The notes: generated by a model not told the origin, from the letters alone. 17,500 nt of DNA from Symbiodinium natans (GCA_905221605.1 CAJNDS010001569.1:576951-594450); one strand, 5' to 3'; counted from the first letter of the stretch, positions 6,506 to 15,950 are shown. Program-made: numbers and translations.

Positions 6506-6556
6506 CCTAAACCCTAAACCCTAAACCCTAAACCCTAAACCCTAAACCCTAAACCT
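6503..6556 (-). repeat. CCCTAAA array, about seven perfect units
   Basis: Uninterrupted CCCTAAA repeats. Confidence 0.95.
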
Positions 6557-6566
6557 GTTTCAGGAA

Positions 6567-6630
6567 GGGTTTCGCTTGTTCTCTTGGCGCTGCATGGGGA
6601 GGCATCTTCAGCCTTTGGGGCCCCTAGACG
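6567..6630 (+). CDS. Candidate terminal exon
   Basis: CCTGTTTCAG|G immediately after the CCCTAAA array is a good acceptor. One frame encodes KGFACSLGAAWGGIFSLWGP followed by TAG, compatible with a hydrophobic C-terminus. A competing frame is open longer (to about 6705), so the assignment is uncertain. Confidence 0.25.
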
Positions 6631-6936
6631 GAACTCGGCAGTCTCTTAACCCCTATAACTTTGGGATGTTCCCCCTTTTCCTAACGGTCCTTAATGGAGA
6701 TTAGAGTAGGGGGCACTAGATTCCCTATATAAAGGACTGTTCAACCTATGGGGGACCCTTGACTCCCCCAAAAGGCCACGTCTCCTGTCGATGCTCCGAG
6801 GAAGCCGCGGCTTCAAGCTGAAGCGCGAGGATTGGTTCCACCTCTTCAAGCGAGTTCGTTGAGTTCTGCGCTCGTGATGGGAGGGTTTCGGGCTTCGCGG
6901 AAGCTGCAGACACGCTGAGTCGCATTTGCGGCTGCG

Positions 6937-7182
6937 ATGTTTGAGATGTCGGTTGAGGGCTTGATGGCTTGGCGAGGTTCTGTTGAAGTCTCAACGCAGC
7001 TTCTTGTGGGGTTGTGTTTTAGGGCATTTTGTTATAGGGCTGCAGCCCTGCTTCTGTCAGACTCCGTAGACCCGGGGTCGGTAGAGAAGGTCACAAGACT
7101 CATTCTGCACCGGCGCCTGTGCGCCGCGGCGAAAAAGAGTTCAGGGTTTGGGAGCCAAATGGAGCCAAAGTATCTACAATGA
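6937..7182 (+). CDS. Possible small or partial gene, unknown protein
   Basis: This ATG-started 81-codon frame lies outside repeat sequence. Its second half is strongly protein-like (LLLSDSVDPGSVEKVTRLIL then HRRLCAAAKK), with alternating acidic and basic helical residues. An internal acceptor (TATAGGGCTGCAG at about 7044) could instead make only that half an exon. An overlapping GTG-started frame (7119-7409, +1 relative) is open for 96 codons and encodes FRVWEPNGAKVSTMIASCNR, so a spliced gene crossing both is also possible. The family is unknown. Confidence 0.33.
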   Translation: MFEMSVEGLMAWRGSVEVSTQLLVGLCFRAFCYRAAALLLSDSVDPGSVEKVTRLILHRRLCAAAKKSSGFGSQMEPKYLQ

Positions 7183-7460
7183 TAGCGTCATGTAATCGCC
7201 GGCATAAGAAAATGAAAGGAATAGGAACAACATGCATTCGTCCGGCCGGGGTCGCACCCATGGCAAGATTCTTCGGTTGGTGGATTTCCTACTCCGTGCT
7301 CATCAGTAGCGGGAGAAGTTCTAAGACTCATATCTATGCTTACTGTAGCACATCTGACGCTATAAACGCCATGAGTATTTCGTTTCGTTGTTCACGCGCA
7401 CAGTGCTAAGCAGTGATCGCCGAATCCGGCGCAGACTTTGGTTCGAGCTCTCGTACCATC

Positions 7461-7490
7461 CCTTGTTTCGCTTTTCTGCTTTTCTGGCAG
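7461..7490 (+). promoter_or_regulatory. Strong acceptor before the start codon, possible trans-splice site (copy A)
   Basis: TTGTTTCGCTTTTCTGCTTT followed by TCTGGCAG is a textbook pyrimidine tract plus AG, ending 27 bases before the ATG. Corresponding sites end at 10652 (copy B) and 13994 (copy C). Dinoflagellate mRNAs commonly receive a spliced leader at such sites; a 5' UTR cis-intron is the alternative. The spliced leader itself is not encoded here. Confidence 0.5.
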
Positions 7491-7517
7491 AAGCTTGGCT
7501 ACTTGAGAGGGGAGCTT

Positions 7518-8475
7518 ATGACTCAAATCACTCCGATGAGTCTACGTGGTGAGTGGAAGGAGTTGGAGACCAGCAACATCTACACTGTCACGGCTCCTGA
7601 TGATCCGCTGTTGAGTTTTTTGACCGTGGTGAACAATCCGGCGAAAGGTGATCGGCGTGAGTATGAAGTCAAGAGTGGGCCGGAGGGGCAGATTCAACTT
7701 CAGCCCCTGTTCCACAAAGACACCACAGGAACAGACACTCTCTCTGATCTCTTTCTTGACTACAGCGTGCCCGGTCGAATCATTTGGTACAGCTACACAA
7801 CTGGCAAGCACAAGACCTGGCAATACATGCTGCAGGCACGTCGGTGCCGGCTGAAACCGCCCTAAACTGCACTGCGGTAGTCGTGCTGAGTAGCCTCGCT
7901 GCTTGCTGATGGCGCAGTGATGGATCGTGTTGTGTGTGTCGGTTGTTCTAACGTTTGTCGTCCTGGCTTTTTTTGGGGCGGGGGGGGGGCAGGGGGCGGG
8001 GGGTTCCTGCCCAGGTGTGGAATACCACCGTGGTGCAGCTGACGCCCGAAGCTGAAGACGCTGCTTTTCGGCTGGTCATGCGGAAGCTCACAGGCAAGGG
8101 GCCTTGCCCTTGTGAACACCACCCCTCGAAACGTCTTCACATCATCCACCCACACATGCCGCAGCCATACCTTGCAGACTCGCACCCTGTAGGCTCTAAG
8201 TTTTAAAGCCGTTTCTTGCTGCTTGCTCCGAACGCCTGACAGGTGATTTGATTGCCAAGGTAACCGTGGAGCCTGGCACCAACTGGAGGGATGCAAGGAA
8301 GTTGATGGTGCCGGGCCTCCGCCCGCTCCTCTCGAAAAAGCTGGCTTTTGTGTCACCCCTTGGGGAAGTCTTGACGCAGGCACATGATCAAAGGCCGCTA
8401 TCTGACATTCTCGGATGTGAGGTTGCTGAGCCCAGCGAGCCGCGGGTAGTTGAGGAATGGAGGCGTTTTCAGTAG
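7518..8475 (+). CDS. Array gene copy A: three-exon gene, 209-residue protein with ubiquitin-like C-terminus
   Basis: Exons 7518-7835, 8015-8093 and 8243-8475 (318, 79, 233 bases) join in phase 0 and then phase 1 into 209 codons plus TAG. Both introns are GC-AG (CAG|GCACGT...CCCAG|GT and ACAG|GCAAGG...ACAG|GT). Residues 1-106 have a short GEW...YTVTA start and an IIWYSY...TWQ end, suggesting a small beta-rich domain; the family is unknown. Residues 107-133 look helical. The exon 2/3 junction creates KLTG-DLIAKVTVEPGTNW, and with KLAFVSPLGEVL and RPLSDIL it follows the order of a ubiquitin fold (TLTGK, LEVEPSDTI, RLIFAGKQL, RTLSDYNI). This is inference from pattern, without a search. The ATG choice rests on the adjacent acceptor and on a 1-base indel just upstream in copy C. 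Copy A differs from B and C at two residues of exon 1 (I for M at 4, S for N near 33). Confidence 0.72.
7836..8014 (+). other. Intron 1 of copy A, GC-AG, with G-run
   Basis: 179 bases, bounded by TGCAG|GC and CCCAG|GT. An almost pure G tract (7975-8003) lies immediately upstream of the acceptor where a pyrimidine tract would be expected. The corresponding introns are 189 bases (10998-11186) in B and 160 bases (14339-14498) in C. Confidence 0.6.
8094..8242 (+). other. Intron 2 of copy A, GC-AG, shortened
   Basis: 149 bases against 261 (B, 11266-11526) and 263 (C, 14578-14840). It is bounded by ACAG|GC and ACAG|GT, a 5-base ACAGG direct repeat. If retained, the frame stays open to 8206 in A and 14804 in C but stops at 11297 in B. 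Confidence 0.6.
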
Positions 8476-10017
8476 CGCAGACCGAGTGTTTTTCTTTCGA
8501 GCTCTGTTTTGTGAGTTTTGCTCCGTTTTAAGGTTTGAAGCAGGCGTCGAGGGGCTTTGCATGTCAGACTGGTTCAGGTCTGCGCTGCTACAGTTTGTTT
8601 GCTGCTTGTCGTCACTTTCCTGATCTTGCAAAGGCCTTCTGCGGATGGTGTGCAAAATGTGATAAGAGTGTTGTAGGATGGTTTTTTGAACTGCCATGCA
8701 GCAGAGCTCACGCAAGATTCGGGGCCAACCGCGTGGCGGCTTTGACATTGGTGTCATAAGGTCCTTTGCGACGTGTTTCACCAGGGGCTCCATGTGCGTA
8801 GGACACACTCCATCGCAAGCACCTCAGCAAAGTCAGGACACATGGACAGGCACCGAACGTAGCAGCAGCCATTTCGCGGTCGTGCGCACTGCAATGTCAT
8901 GACGGTGTACGAGACCGTGAGCTCCTGGCCAGCTGTCTTTCAGGCATGAGCAGACGGCTCCTATGAATCTGTACTCGTGCAATCAGACGTAGTCCGTAGT
9001 TCCATTGGCACTCCGACTCCGACACGCGGAGCATGCTCCTCGTTTTTTGCTGGCCCGCCGTTTTCGCGTGACAGGACTGCTGGTCAGAATTGATCACCTC
9101 CCGTCGCGCCACGCGGCAGGGACGGGCCACCGCCTTTGCAGACGCAAGGGCTACGTCTGGGACACCCTACGAACAAACATAGACAGTTACAGAATCCCTT
9201 CGAAATCAAAAGCAACAAAAACCTCGCCTTTAAGGGGGGATGCCCGGAGTGCGCAATGGAAGTGCCGGAGTGCCGTGGTCGGCTTCACACCTGCGCAGGC
9301 ACCATGTATTTGAAAGGCCAGACCGCGAGACCTGCGGAGGACCTCCAGTGTTCCTTTGTCTTGTTGACTCAGAGCTGACTAAATCTTTCACAACACACAA
9401 GCATGTATGCTTATCGTGAACGACCATAATCATGACTCGTACCACCTCAAACTTCGGGACAGGCAGTGGCGTTTCGCGTAGCTGCTGTTGTCTCTCGGCT
9501 GTCCGTGCAGCCGGCCGCCACAGATTTCTCTTGATGAGCAAGCAGCAGTTCTTCGGAGAGACACAATGTTTTGCAGCTGGTGGACGCTGGCGTGGCCGCT
9601 TGCGGCAACGTAGCCGTAGTTTCCACACCGTGATTCATGATGCGACTGCCGCGCGTGTGTCCACTGGCAGCTACATTTGGCTAAGGGTACCCTTGTTTTT
9701 TTCAACGGACTGAGATGCAGTGAATCTATGATGAGACATGTGTGAGGAGACAAAGCTTGCGTCACCCCTTTGCAACCTGCAGAGAGAGAGAGAGAACGAC
9801 GGAGACAGAGAAAGAGATAGAGAGAAAGACAGCTAGCGTCAGAGAGCCGCATGCCCCTAAAGTTCCTAAAGGAAGGGATACACCTTCCGTCATCATCGGA
9901 TCCTCGATATAGTTCACATCCCCAAGCCCTTGCCTCGCCCCAAAAAGCTGAAGCTTCTGCTTATGGCTTGTTCGATGCTGCGCCAAGGCATTAGCGTTTT
10001 CAAGCTGGCGAGGGTTG
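8476..10017 (+). other. Inter-gene spacer after copy A
   Basis: Near-identical to 11760-13384 after copy B. It has many short frames on both strands, but none keeps its reading frame through the indels between the two copies, apart from frames that are antisense to exon 3. It contains a small hairpin GGAAGG-N6-CCTTCC at 9871-9888. I see no supportable gene. Confidence 0.6.
9780..9850 (+). repeat. (AG)n-rich microsatellite, unit 1
   Basis: AGAGAGAGAGAG with ACGG and ATAG interruptions. The matching tract of unit 2 (13119-13206) is longer and purer. Confidence 0.95.
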
Positions 10018-10046
10018 ATATCTATCTATCTATCTATCTATCTATG
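10017..10046 (+). repeat. (TATC)n microsatellite
   Basis: About seven TCTA units in unit 1. The equivalent position of unit 2 (about 13388) has none. Confidence 0.95.
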
Positions 10047-10051
10047 TAATA

Positions 10052-10580
10052 TATTCAGATTTGTTTTTACTGTTTCATGTGTTGGCGTGACTGAGGTCTA
10101 TGTTTTCCTTTGTTGTTGAGGGTTTTGCAAGGGGCGGTAGGGTTGCTTAGGCTTGTTTAGGTTTTGGGGCTGAGGATTTTGGCTTCGGTGTCATGAGGGT
10201 TGTGGGTTTCGGAGATACACACTTGTCGAGCTTGGGTCGGTGTGCGGTTCAGGGTACTTAGGCTTCTCATATCCTCCGACACGTCCTATGGACAAGCCGG
10301 CTTGCTTGTCTTGCCATAATAAGGCACTACATGGCAGAAACCCTGAGCTTCGAGAGCCTCTGAGCCCTAAAGCAGCCTCGACGACTCCCTGTACTGCTGA
10401 GACGACCAGGGGGCCGTCGCGCCAATGTAGGGTTTACAGGGGTGCAGGGTTTACAGGGGCTCTATGTTTACAGGGGTTCAGGGCTTAGGAGTTGAGGGCT
10501 TCAGGTTTTAAGGTAGCTTTGGGGAGTCTACGCCTCAAAGCGAGGATCGTTGCACAGGTTTAATTGTTAGGGGTATCAGC
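10052..10580 (+). other. Upstream region of copy B with degenerate repeats
   Basis: Near-identical to 13400-13925 upstream of copy C, so it probably holds promoter sequence of B and C. It includes GGGTTTACAGGGGTGCAGGG-type degenerate repeats at about 10429-10490. Copy A has unrelated upstream sequence. No TATA or TTTT-box element can be assigned with confidence. Confidence 0.5.
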
Positions 10581-10679
10581 GGCACATCCGGCGCAGACTT
10601 TGGTTCGAGCTCTCGTACCATCCCTTGTTTCGCTTTTCTGTTTTTCTGGCAGAAGCTTGGCTACTTGAGAGGGGAGCTT

Positions 10680-11759
10680 ATGACTCAAATGACTCCGATG
10701 AGTCTGCGTGGTGAATGGAAGGAGTTGGAGACCAGCAACATCTACACTGTCACGGCTCCTGATGATCCGCTGTTGAATTTCTTGACCGTGGTGAACAATC
10801 CGGCGAAAGGTGATCGGCGTGAGTATGAAGTCAAGAGTGGGCCGGAGGGGCAGATTCAACTTCAGCCCCTGTTCCACAAAGACACCACAGGAACAGACAC
10901 TCTCTCTGATCTCTTTCTTGACTACAGCGTGCCCGGTCGAATCATTTGGTACAGCTACACAACTGGCAAGCACAAGACTTGGCAATACATGCTGCAGGCA
11001 CGTCGGTGCCGGTTTAAACCGCTCTAAACTGTACTGCGGTAGTCGTGCTGAGTAGCCGCGCTGTTTGCTGATAGCGCAGTGATGGATCGTGTTGTTTGTG
11101 TCGGTTGTTCTTATGTTTGCCGTCCTGGCTTTTTTTTGGGGGGGGCAGGAGGGGGGGGCGGGGGGGGGGGGGGGGTTCCTGCCCAGGTGTGGAATACCAC
11201 CGTGGTGCAGCTGACGCCCGAAGCCGAAGACGCTGCTTTTCGGCTGGTCATGCGGAAGCTCACAGGCCAGGGGCACCGTCCCCGTACTGCCCAGTAGTGC
11301 ACCGAGCACTGGCCTCCCCTGTGATACCATGACTGTTCTGCCAAACCCTGCCTGCCCAACCCCAACTCCTGACATGAAAGCTGAAGCCGATAGGCCCCTT
11401 GTGAACACCACGAATCATCTTCACATCATCCACCCACACATGCCGCAGCCATACCTTGCAGACTCGCACCCTGTAGGCTCTAAGTTTTAAAGCCGTTTCT
11501 TGCTGCTTGCTCCGAACGCCTGACAGGTGATTTGATTGCCAAGGTAACCGTGGAGCCTGGCACCAACTGGAGGGATGCAAGGAAGTTGATGGTGCCGGGC
11601 CTCCGCCCGCTCCTCTCGAAAAAGCTGGCTTTTGTGTCACCCCTTGGGGAAGTCTTGACGCAGGCACATGATCAAAGGCCGCTATCTGACATTCTCGGAT
11701 GTGAGGTTGCTGAGCCCAGCGAGCCGCGGGTAGTTGAGGAATGGAGGCGTTTTCAGTAG
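10680..11759 (+). CDS. Array gene copy B: three-exon gene, 209-residue protein with ubiquitin-like C-terminus
   Basis: Exons 10680-10997, 11187-11265 and 11527-11759 have the same lengths and phases as copy A, with GC-AG introns of 189 and 261 bases. The ATG is 27 bases after an acceptor ending at 10652. The protein has M4 and N near residue 33, as in copy C. Intron 1 contains the longest G-run of the array (11138-11175). If intron 2 were retained, a stop would follow at 11297, so splicing is required for the C-terminal domain. The upstream 530 bases match those of copy C, so B and C probably share a promoter type. The long antisense frame over this gene is treated as a shadow. Confidence 0.74.
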
Positions 11760-13118
11760 CGCAGACCGAGTGTTTTTCTTTCGAGCTCTGTTTTGTGAGT
11801 TTTGCTCCGTTTTAAGGTTTGAAGCAGGCGTCGAGGGGCTTTGCATGTCAGACTGGTTCAGGTCTGCGCTGCTACAGTTTGTTTGCTGCTTGTCGTCACT
11901 TTCCTGATCTTGCAAAGGCCTTCTGCGGATGGTGTGCAAAATGTGATAAGAGTGTTGTAGGACGGTTTTTTGAAGTGACATGCAGCAGAGCTCACGCAAG
12001 ATTCGGGGCCAACCGCGTGGCGGCGTTGGCATTGGCATAAGGTCCTTTGCGCCGTGTTTCACCAGGGGCTCCATGTGCGTAGGCCACACCCCGTCGCAAG
12101 CACCTCAGCAAAGCCAGCACACATGGACATGCACCGAACGTAGCAGCAGCCAGTGCGCGGTCGTGCGCACTGCAATGTCATGTTCATGGAGAATAGTGTG
12201 TACGACTCGCTTGTTGCTTTGCGATATCTCGTTGACCGTGAGCTCCTGACCAGCTGTCTTTCACAGACGGCTCCTATGAATCTGTACTCGTTCAATCAGA
12301 CGTAGTCCCTGGTTCCATTGGCACTGCGACACGCGGAGAATGCTCCGTGTTTTTTGCTGGCCTGCCGGCCCGCCGTTTTCGTGTGACAGGAGTGTTGGTC
12401 AGAATTGATCACCTCCCGTCGCGCCACGCGGCAGGGCCAGGCCACAGCCTTTGCAGACGCAAGGGCTGCGTCTGGGACACCACCAATGAACAAACATACT
12501 ATAACTACGCACAACCCATGACAGTTATAGGATCCCTTCGAAATCAAAAGCAACAAAAACCTCGCCTTTAAGGGGGGATGCCCGGAGTGCGCAATGGAAG
12601 TGCCGGAGTGCCGTGGTCGGCTTCACACCTGCGCAGGCACCATGTATTTGAAAGGCCAGACCGCGAGACCTGCGGAGGACCTCCAGTGTTCATTCTTTGT
12701 CGTGCTGACTCAGTGCTGGCTAAATCTTTCACAACATACAAGCATGTATTCTTATCATGAACGACCACAACCATGACTCGTACCACCACAAGCTTCGGGA
12801 CAGGCAGCGGCGTTTCGCGTAGCTGCTGTTGTCTCTCGGTCCGTGCAGCCGGCCGCCACAGATTTCTCTTGATGAGCAAGCAGCAGTTCTTCGGAGAGAC
12901 ACAAGTTTTGCAGCTGGTGGACGCTGGCGTGGCCGCTTGCGGCAACGTACCCGTAGTTTCCACACCGTGATTCAAGATGCGACTGCCGCGCGTGTGTCCA
13001 CTGGCAGCTACATTTGGCTAAGGGTACCCTTGTTTTCTTTCAACGGACTGAGATGCAGTGAATCTATGATGAGACATGTGTGAGGAGACAAAGCTTGCGT
13101 CACCCCTTTGCAACCTGC

Positions 13119-13206
13119 AGAGAGAGAGAGAGAAAGAGATAGAGAGAGAGATAGAGAGAGAGAAAGAGAGAGACAGAGAAAGAGATAGAGAGAAAGACAC
13201 AGAAAG
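13119..13206 (+). repeat. (AG)n-rich microsatellite, unit 2
   Basis: An AG array with AAAG and ATAG interruptions, expanded relative to unit 1. Confidence 0.95.
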
Positions 13207-13927
13207 TCAGAGAGCCGCATGCCCCTAAAGTTCCTAAAAGAAGGGATACACCTTCCGTCATCATCGGATCCTCGATATAGTTTACATCCCCAAGCCCTTA
13301 CCTCGCCCCAAAAAGCTGAAGCTTCTGCTTATGGCTTGTTCGATGCTGCGCCAAGGCATTCGCGTTTTCAAGCTGACGCGCGTTGATTTGTGTTTGCTAT
13401 GTTTCGTATGTGCGCGTGACTGAGGTCTGCGTTTTCCGTTGTTGTTGAGGGTTTTGCAAGGGGTGGTAGGGTTGCTTAATTAGGCTTGCTTAGGTTTTGG
13501 GGCTGAGATTTTAGTTTCGGTGTCATGAGGGTTGTGGGTTTCGGAGATACACACTTGTCGAGCTTGGGTCAATGTGCGGTTCAGGGTACTTAGGCTTCTC
13601 ATATCCTCCGACACATCCTATTGACAAACAGGCTGGCTGGGTTCACCTGCTTGTCTTGCCATCCGGCACTACATCGCAGAAACCCTGAACTTTGAGAGCC
13701 TGTAAGCCCTCAAGCAGCCTCCACGACTCGCTTTGCTGCTGTGACGACCAGGGGGCCGTCGCACCAATGTAGGGTTTGCAGGGGTGCAGGGTTTACAGGG
13801 GTTCTATGTTTACAGGGGTTCAGGGCTTAGGAGTTGAGGGCTTCAGGTTTTAAGGTGGCTTTGGGGAGTCTACGCCTCAAAGCGAGGATCGTTGAACGGG
13901 TTTAATTGTTAGGGGTATCAGAGGCAC

Positions 13928-15084
13928 ATCCGGCGCAGACTTTGGTTCGAGCTCTCGTACCATCCCTTGTTTCGCTTTTCTGCTTTTCTGGCAGAAGCTT
14001 GGCTACTTGAGAGGGAGCTTATGACTCAAATGACTCCGATGAGTCTGCGTGGTGAATGGAAGGAGTTGGAGACCAGCAACATCTACACTGTCACGGCTCC
14101 TGATGATCCGCTGTTGAATTTCTTGACCGTGGTGAACAATCCGGCGAAAGGTGATCGGCGTGAGTATGAAGTCAAGAGTGGGCCGGAGGGGCAGATTCAA
14201 CTTCAGCCCCTGTTCCACAAAGACACCACAGGAACAGACACTCTCTCTGATCTCTTTCTTGACTACAGCGTGCCCGGTCGAATCATTTGGTACAGCTACA
14301 CAACTGGCAAGCACAAGACCTGGCAATACATGCTGCAGGCACGTCGGTGCCGGCTGAAACCGCCCTGAACTGCACTGTGGTAGTCGTGCTGAGTAGCCTC
14401 GCTGCTTGGTGATGGTGCAGTGATGGATCGTGTTGTGTGTGTGTGTGTGTCGGTTGTTCTCATGTTTGCTGTCCTTTTGTTTTGGGTTTCCTGTCCAGGT
14501 GTGGAATACCACCGTGGTGCAGCTGACGCCCGAAGCCGAAGACGCTGCTTTTCGGCTGGTCATGCGGAAGCTCACAGGCCAGGGGCACCGTCCCCTTACT
14601 GCCCAGTATAGTGCACCGAGCACTGGCCTCCCCTATGATACCATGACTGTTCTGCCAAACCCTTCCTGCCCAACCCCAACTCCTGACATGAAAGCTGAAG
14701 CCGATAGGCCCCTTGTGAACACCACGAATCATCTTCACATCATCCACCCACACATGCCGCAGCCATACCTTGCAGACTCGCACCCTGTAGGCTCTAAGTT
14801 TTAAAGCCGTTTCTTGCTGCTTGCTCCGAACGCCTGACAGGTGATTTGATTGCCAAGGTAACCGTGGAGCCTGGCACCAACTGGAGGGATGCAAGGAAGT
14901 TGATGGTGCCGGGCCTCCGCCCGCTCCTCTCGAAAAAGCTGGCTTTTGTGTCACCCCTTGGGGAAGTCTTGACGCAGGCACATGATCAAAGGCCGCTATC
15001 TGACATTCTCGGATGTGAGGTTGCTGAGCCCAGCGAGCCGCGGGTAGTTGAGGAATGGAGGCGTTTTCAGTAGCGCAGACCGAG
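13928..15084 (+). repeat. Tandem unit 3, truncated near-identity (gene copy C)
   Basis: Near-identical to units 1 and 2 from ATCCGGCGCAG through exon 3 and 11 bases beyond its stop (CGCAGACCGAG), then abruptly different. Only patchy similarity to the spacer continues downstream. Confidence 0.9.
14021..15073 (+). CDS. Array gene copy C: three-exon gene, 209-residue protein with ubiquitin-like C-terminus
   Basis: Exons 14021-14338, 14499-14577 and 14841-15073 again measure 318, 79 and 233 bases, with GC-AG introns of 160 and 263 bases. One G is missing from the 5' leader (GAGAGGGAGC against GAGAGGGGAGC), which shifts any frame upstream of the ATG and so supports 14021 as the true start. Intron 1 lacks the G-run of A and B and instead has a (GT)n at about 14434-14449 and a T-rich acceptor tract. 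The gene is intact although its downstream spacer is strongly diverged. Confidence 0.74.
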
Positions 15085-15793
15085 CTCTTGTTCGCGTCCT
15101 TGCTTTTGAATTGTAAAGTTTAGGGCATGTGGTTTGTGCTGCTTATGCAGTTTGAATGCCGCTTGCCATCGGTTTCGTGCTCTTGCAAAGGAGCTCTGCG
15201 GTTCAGTAGTTCGGTAGCGTTCCAAAGAGTGCCACTGCGGGGATCCAGCATCGAGGGGATTGCATAAAGCACCGCGCGTGCTCGCGTTTTTTTGGGGGCG
15301 GAATTCGCACTCTGGCCTTGGCGAAATTCGCTCTTTGGCCGTTAGTTCGGCATCGCGGGCGGTACCAAATCACGCTCGCGCCAAGGCAGGCGCTCCTCGA
15401 CATCGTGCGCCCGCGTCGCTCACGTGCACTTTTGGAGGCCCGTCCCGCGAAAATGGGTGGGGGGGGGGGGGGGGCATGATTTTCATGCGTCTGGGGCGGG
15501 TGGCAGGGTTCCAGTCTGGGGGGAAAATATTGCACACGAGCAGGACTGTCTCTAGCTTCTGTGTGGGGTCGTATAGGTGCAAGATGCTCTTCTCTTCGCG
15601 AAGCCGTTTCCTTTAGGGGTGTAGGTGCGCACAGGCATCGATATGCAGCAGGAGTCGGCGTAGATCCGCAAGCATGTAATCGACATCGTCTGGTTTTCGG
15701 GGCATTGAAGCACCAGATTGCGCTAAGTTCAGGATTCAAGTGGGGGAACCTTGGGGGGGGAGGTAGTATACAGGGGGGGCAATAGGGAAGCCC

Positions 15794-15886
15794 ATGAAAC
15801 AATCGGAGCAAAATTCCAACAACGCGCTTACGCCTCGGTCCTGCTGCGCGTTGTTCATCGCCAAGTGCAGGAACTGTCGTGGTTTT
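15794..15886 (+). CDS. Candidate first exon, cysteine-rich peptide
   Basis: The ATG at 15794 opens a frame that runs to 16078, but a good donor (GGTTTT|GTAAGC) at 15886/15887 ends a 31-codon phase-0 exon encoding SCCALFIAKCRNCRGF at its C-terminus, with a C-x2-C pair. Beyond the donor the frame reads degenerate CCTGTAAAC repeat as PVN units. Function is unknown and the support is modest. Confidence 0.25.
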
Positions 15887-15888
15887 GT

Positions 15889-15950
15889 AAGCCCGGTAAA
15901 CCCTGTAAACCCTGTAAGCTCTGCACGCCCTGGAAACCCTATAAACCCTA
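15889..15950 (+). repeat. CCCTGTAAA / CCCTATAAA nonamer repeat
   Basis: CCCGGTAAACCCTGTAAACC is followed by related 9-base units to CCCTATAAACCC, in phase with codons. It resembles expanded telomere-like units with a 9-base period. Confidence 0.8.

Larger units (their letters stand above)
7424..10585 (+). repeat. Tandem unit 1 (gene copy A plus spacer)
   Basis: Left edge of the array: similarity to the other units starts at ATCCGGCGCAGACTTTGG (7424), while the sequence before it is unrelated to that before units 2 and 3. Unit 1 lacks about 112 bases of intron 2 and about 45 bases of spacer (near 8900) that the other copies have, so it carries derived deletions. Confidence 0.9.
10586..13927 (+). 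repeat. Tandem unit 2 (gene copy B plus spacer)
   Basis: The 3342-base unit repeats unit 1 in the same order and orientation. Exon 3 and its flanks are base-for-base identical to copies A and C as far as I can read. The differences are concentrated in the G-run of intron 1, the length of intron 2 and the spacer microsatellites. Confidence 0.92.

Noticed and set aside
481-6556. True chromosome end (telomere)
   Set aside because: Tracts are short, degenerate, in both orientations and interspersed with unique sequence. None runs to a window edge.
6721-6735. CCTATATAAAGG as a TATA box
   Set aside because: There is no convincing gene start at the expected distance, and the word can occur by chance in this AT-richer stretch.
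7440-7450. GGTTCGAGCTC resembling a tRNA B-box, repeated upstream of each array gene
   Set aside because: No A-box or cloverleaf can be built around it on either strand.
7862-8383. 173-codon minus frame repeated at 11260-11667 and 14460-14981
   Set aside because: It is the antisense of exon 3 and intron 2, conserved only because the units are recent duplicates. Its N-terminal part changes frame context between copies.
8398-8808. 136-codon minus frame after copy A (and 11682-12089 after B)
   Set aside because: It survives a 3-base indel between copies, which is mildly interesting, but a large part is antisense to exon 3 and the rest is 3' spacer. It has no matching open frame in the diverged spacer.
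9671-9685. CTACATTTGGCTAAG, reminiscent of the dinoflagellate spliced-leader end
   Set aside because: It has several mismatches and gaps to the known leader, no adjacent donor or Sm-type gene structure, and is not placed before a start codon.
10560-11411. 283-codon minus-strand open frame, the longest in the window
   Set aside because: It is antisense to exon 1, intron 1 and exon 2 of copy B, crosses the G-run as polyproline, and is broken or frame-shifted in the equivalent positions of copies A and C. The plus-strand gene explains its openness.
13008-13220. Minus frame of alternating L and S
   Set aside because: It is translation of the (AG)n microsatellite.
15203-15811. 202-codon minus frame
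   Set aside because: It is proline/arginine/cysteine-rich, generated by G-runs on plus, has no splice or homology support, and overlaps an equally open plus frame.
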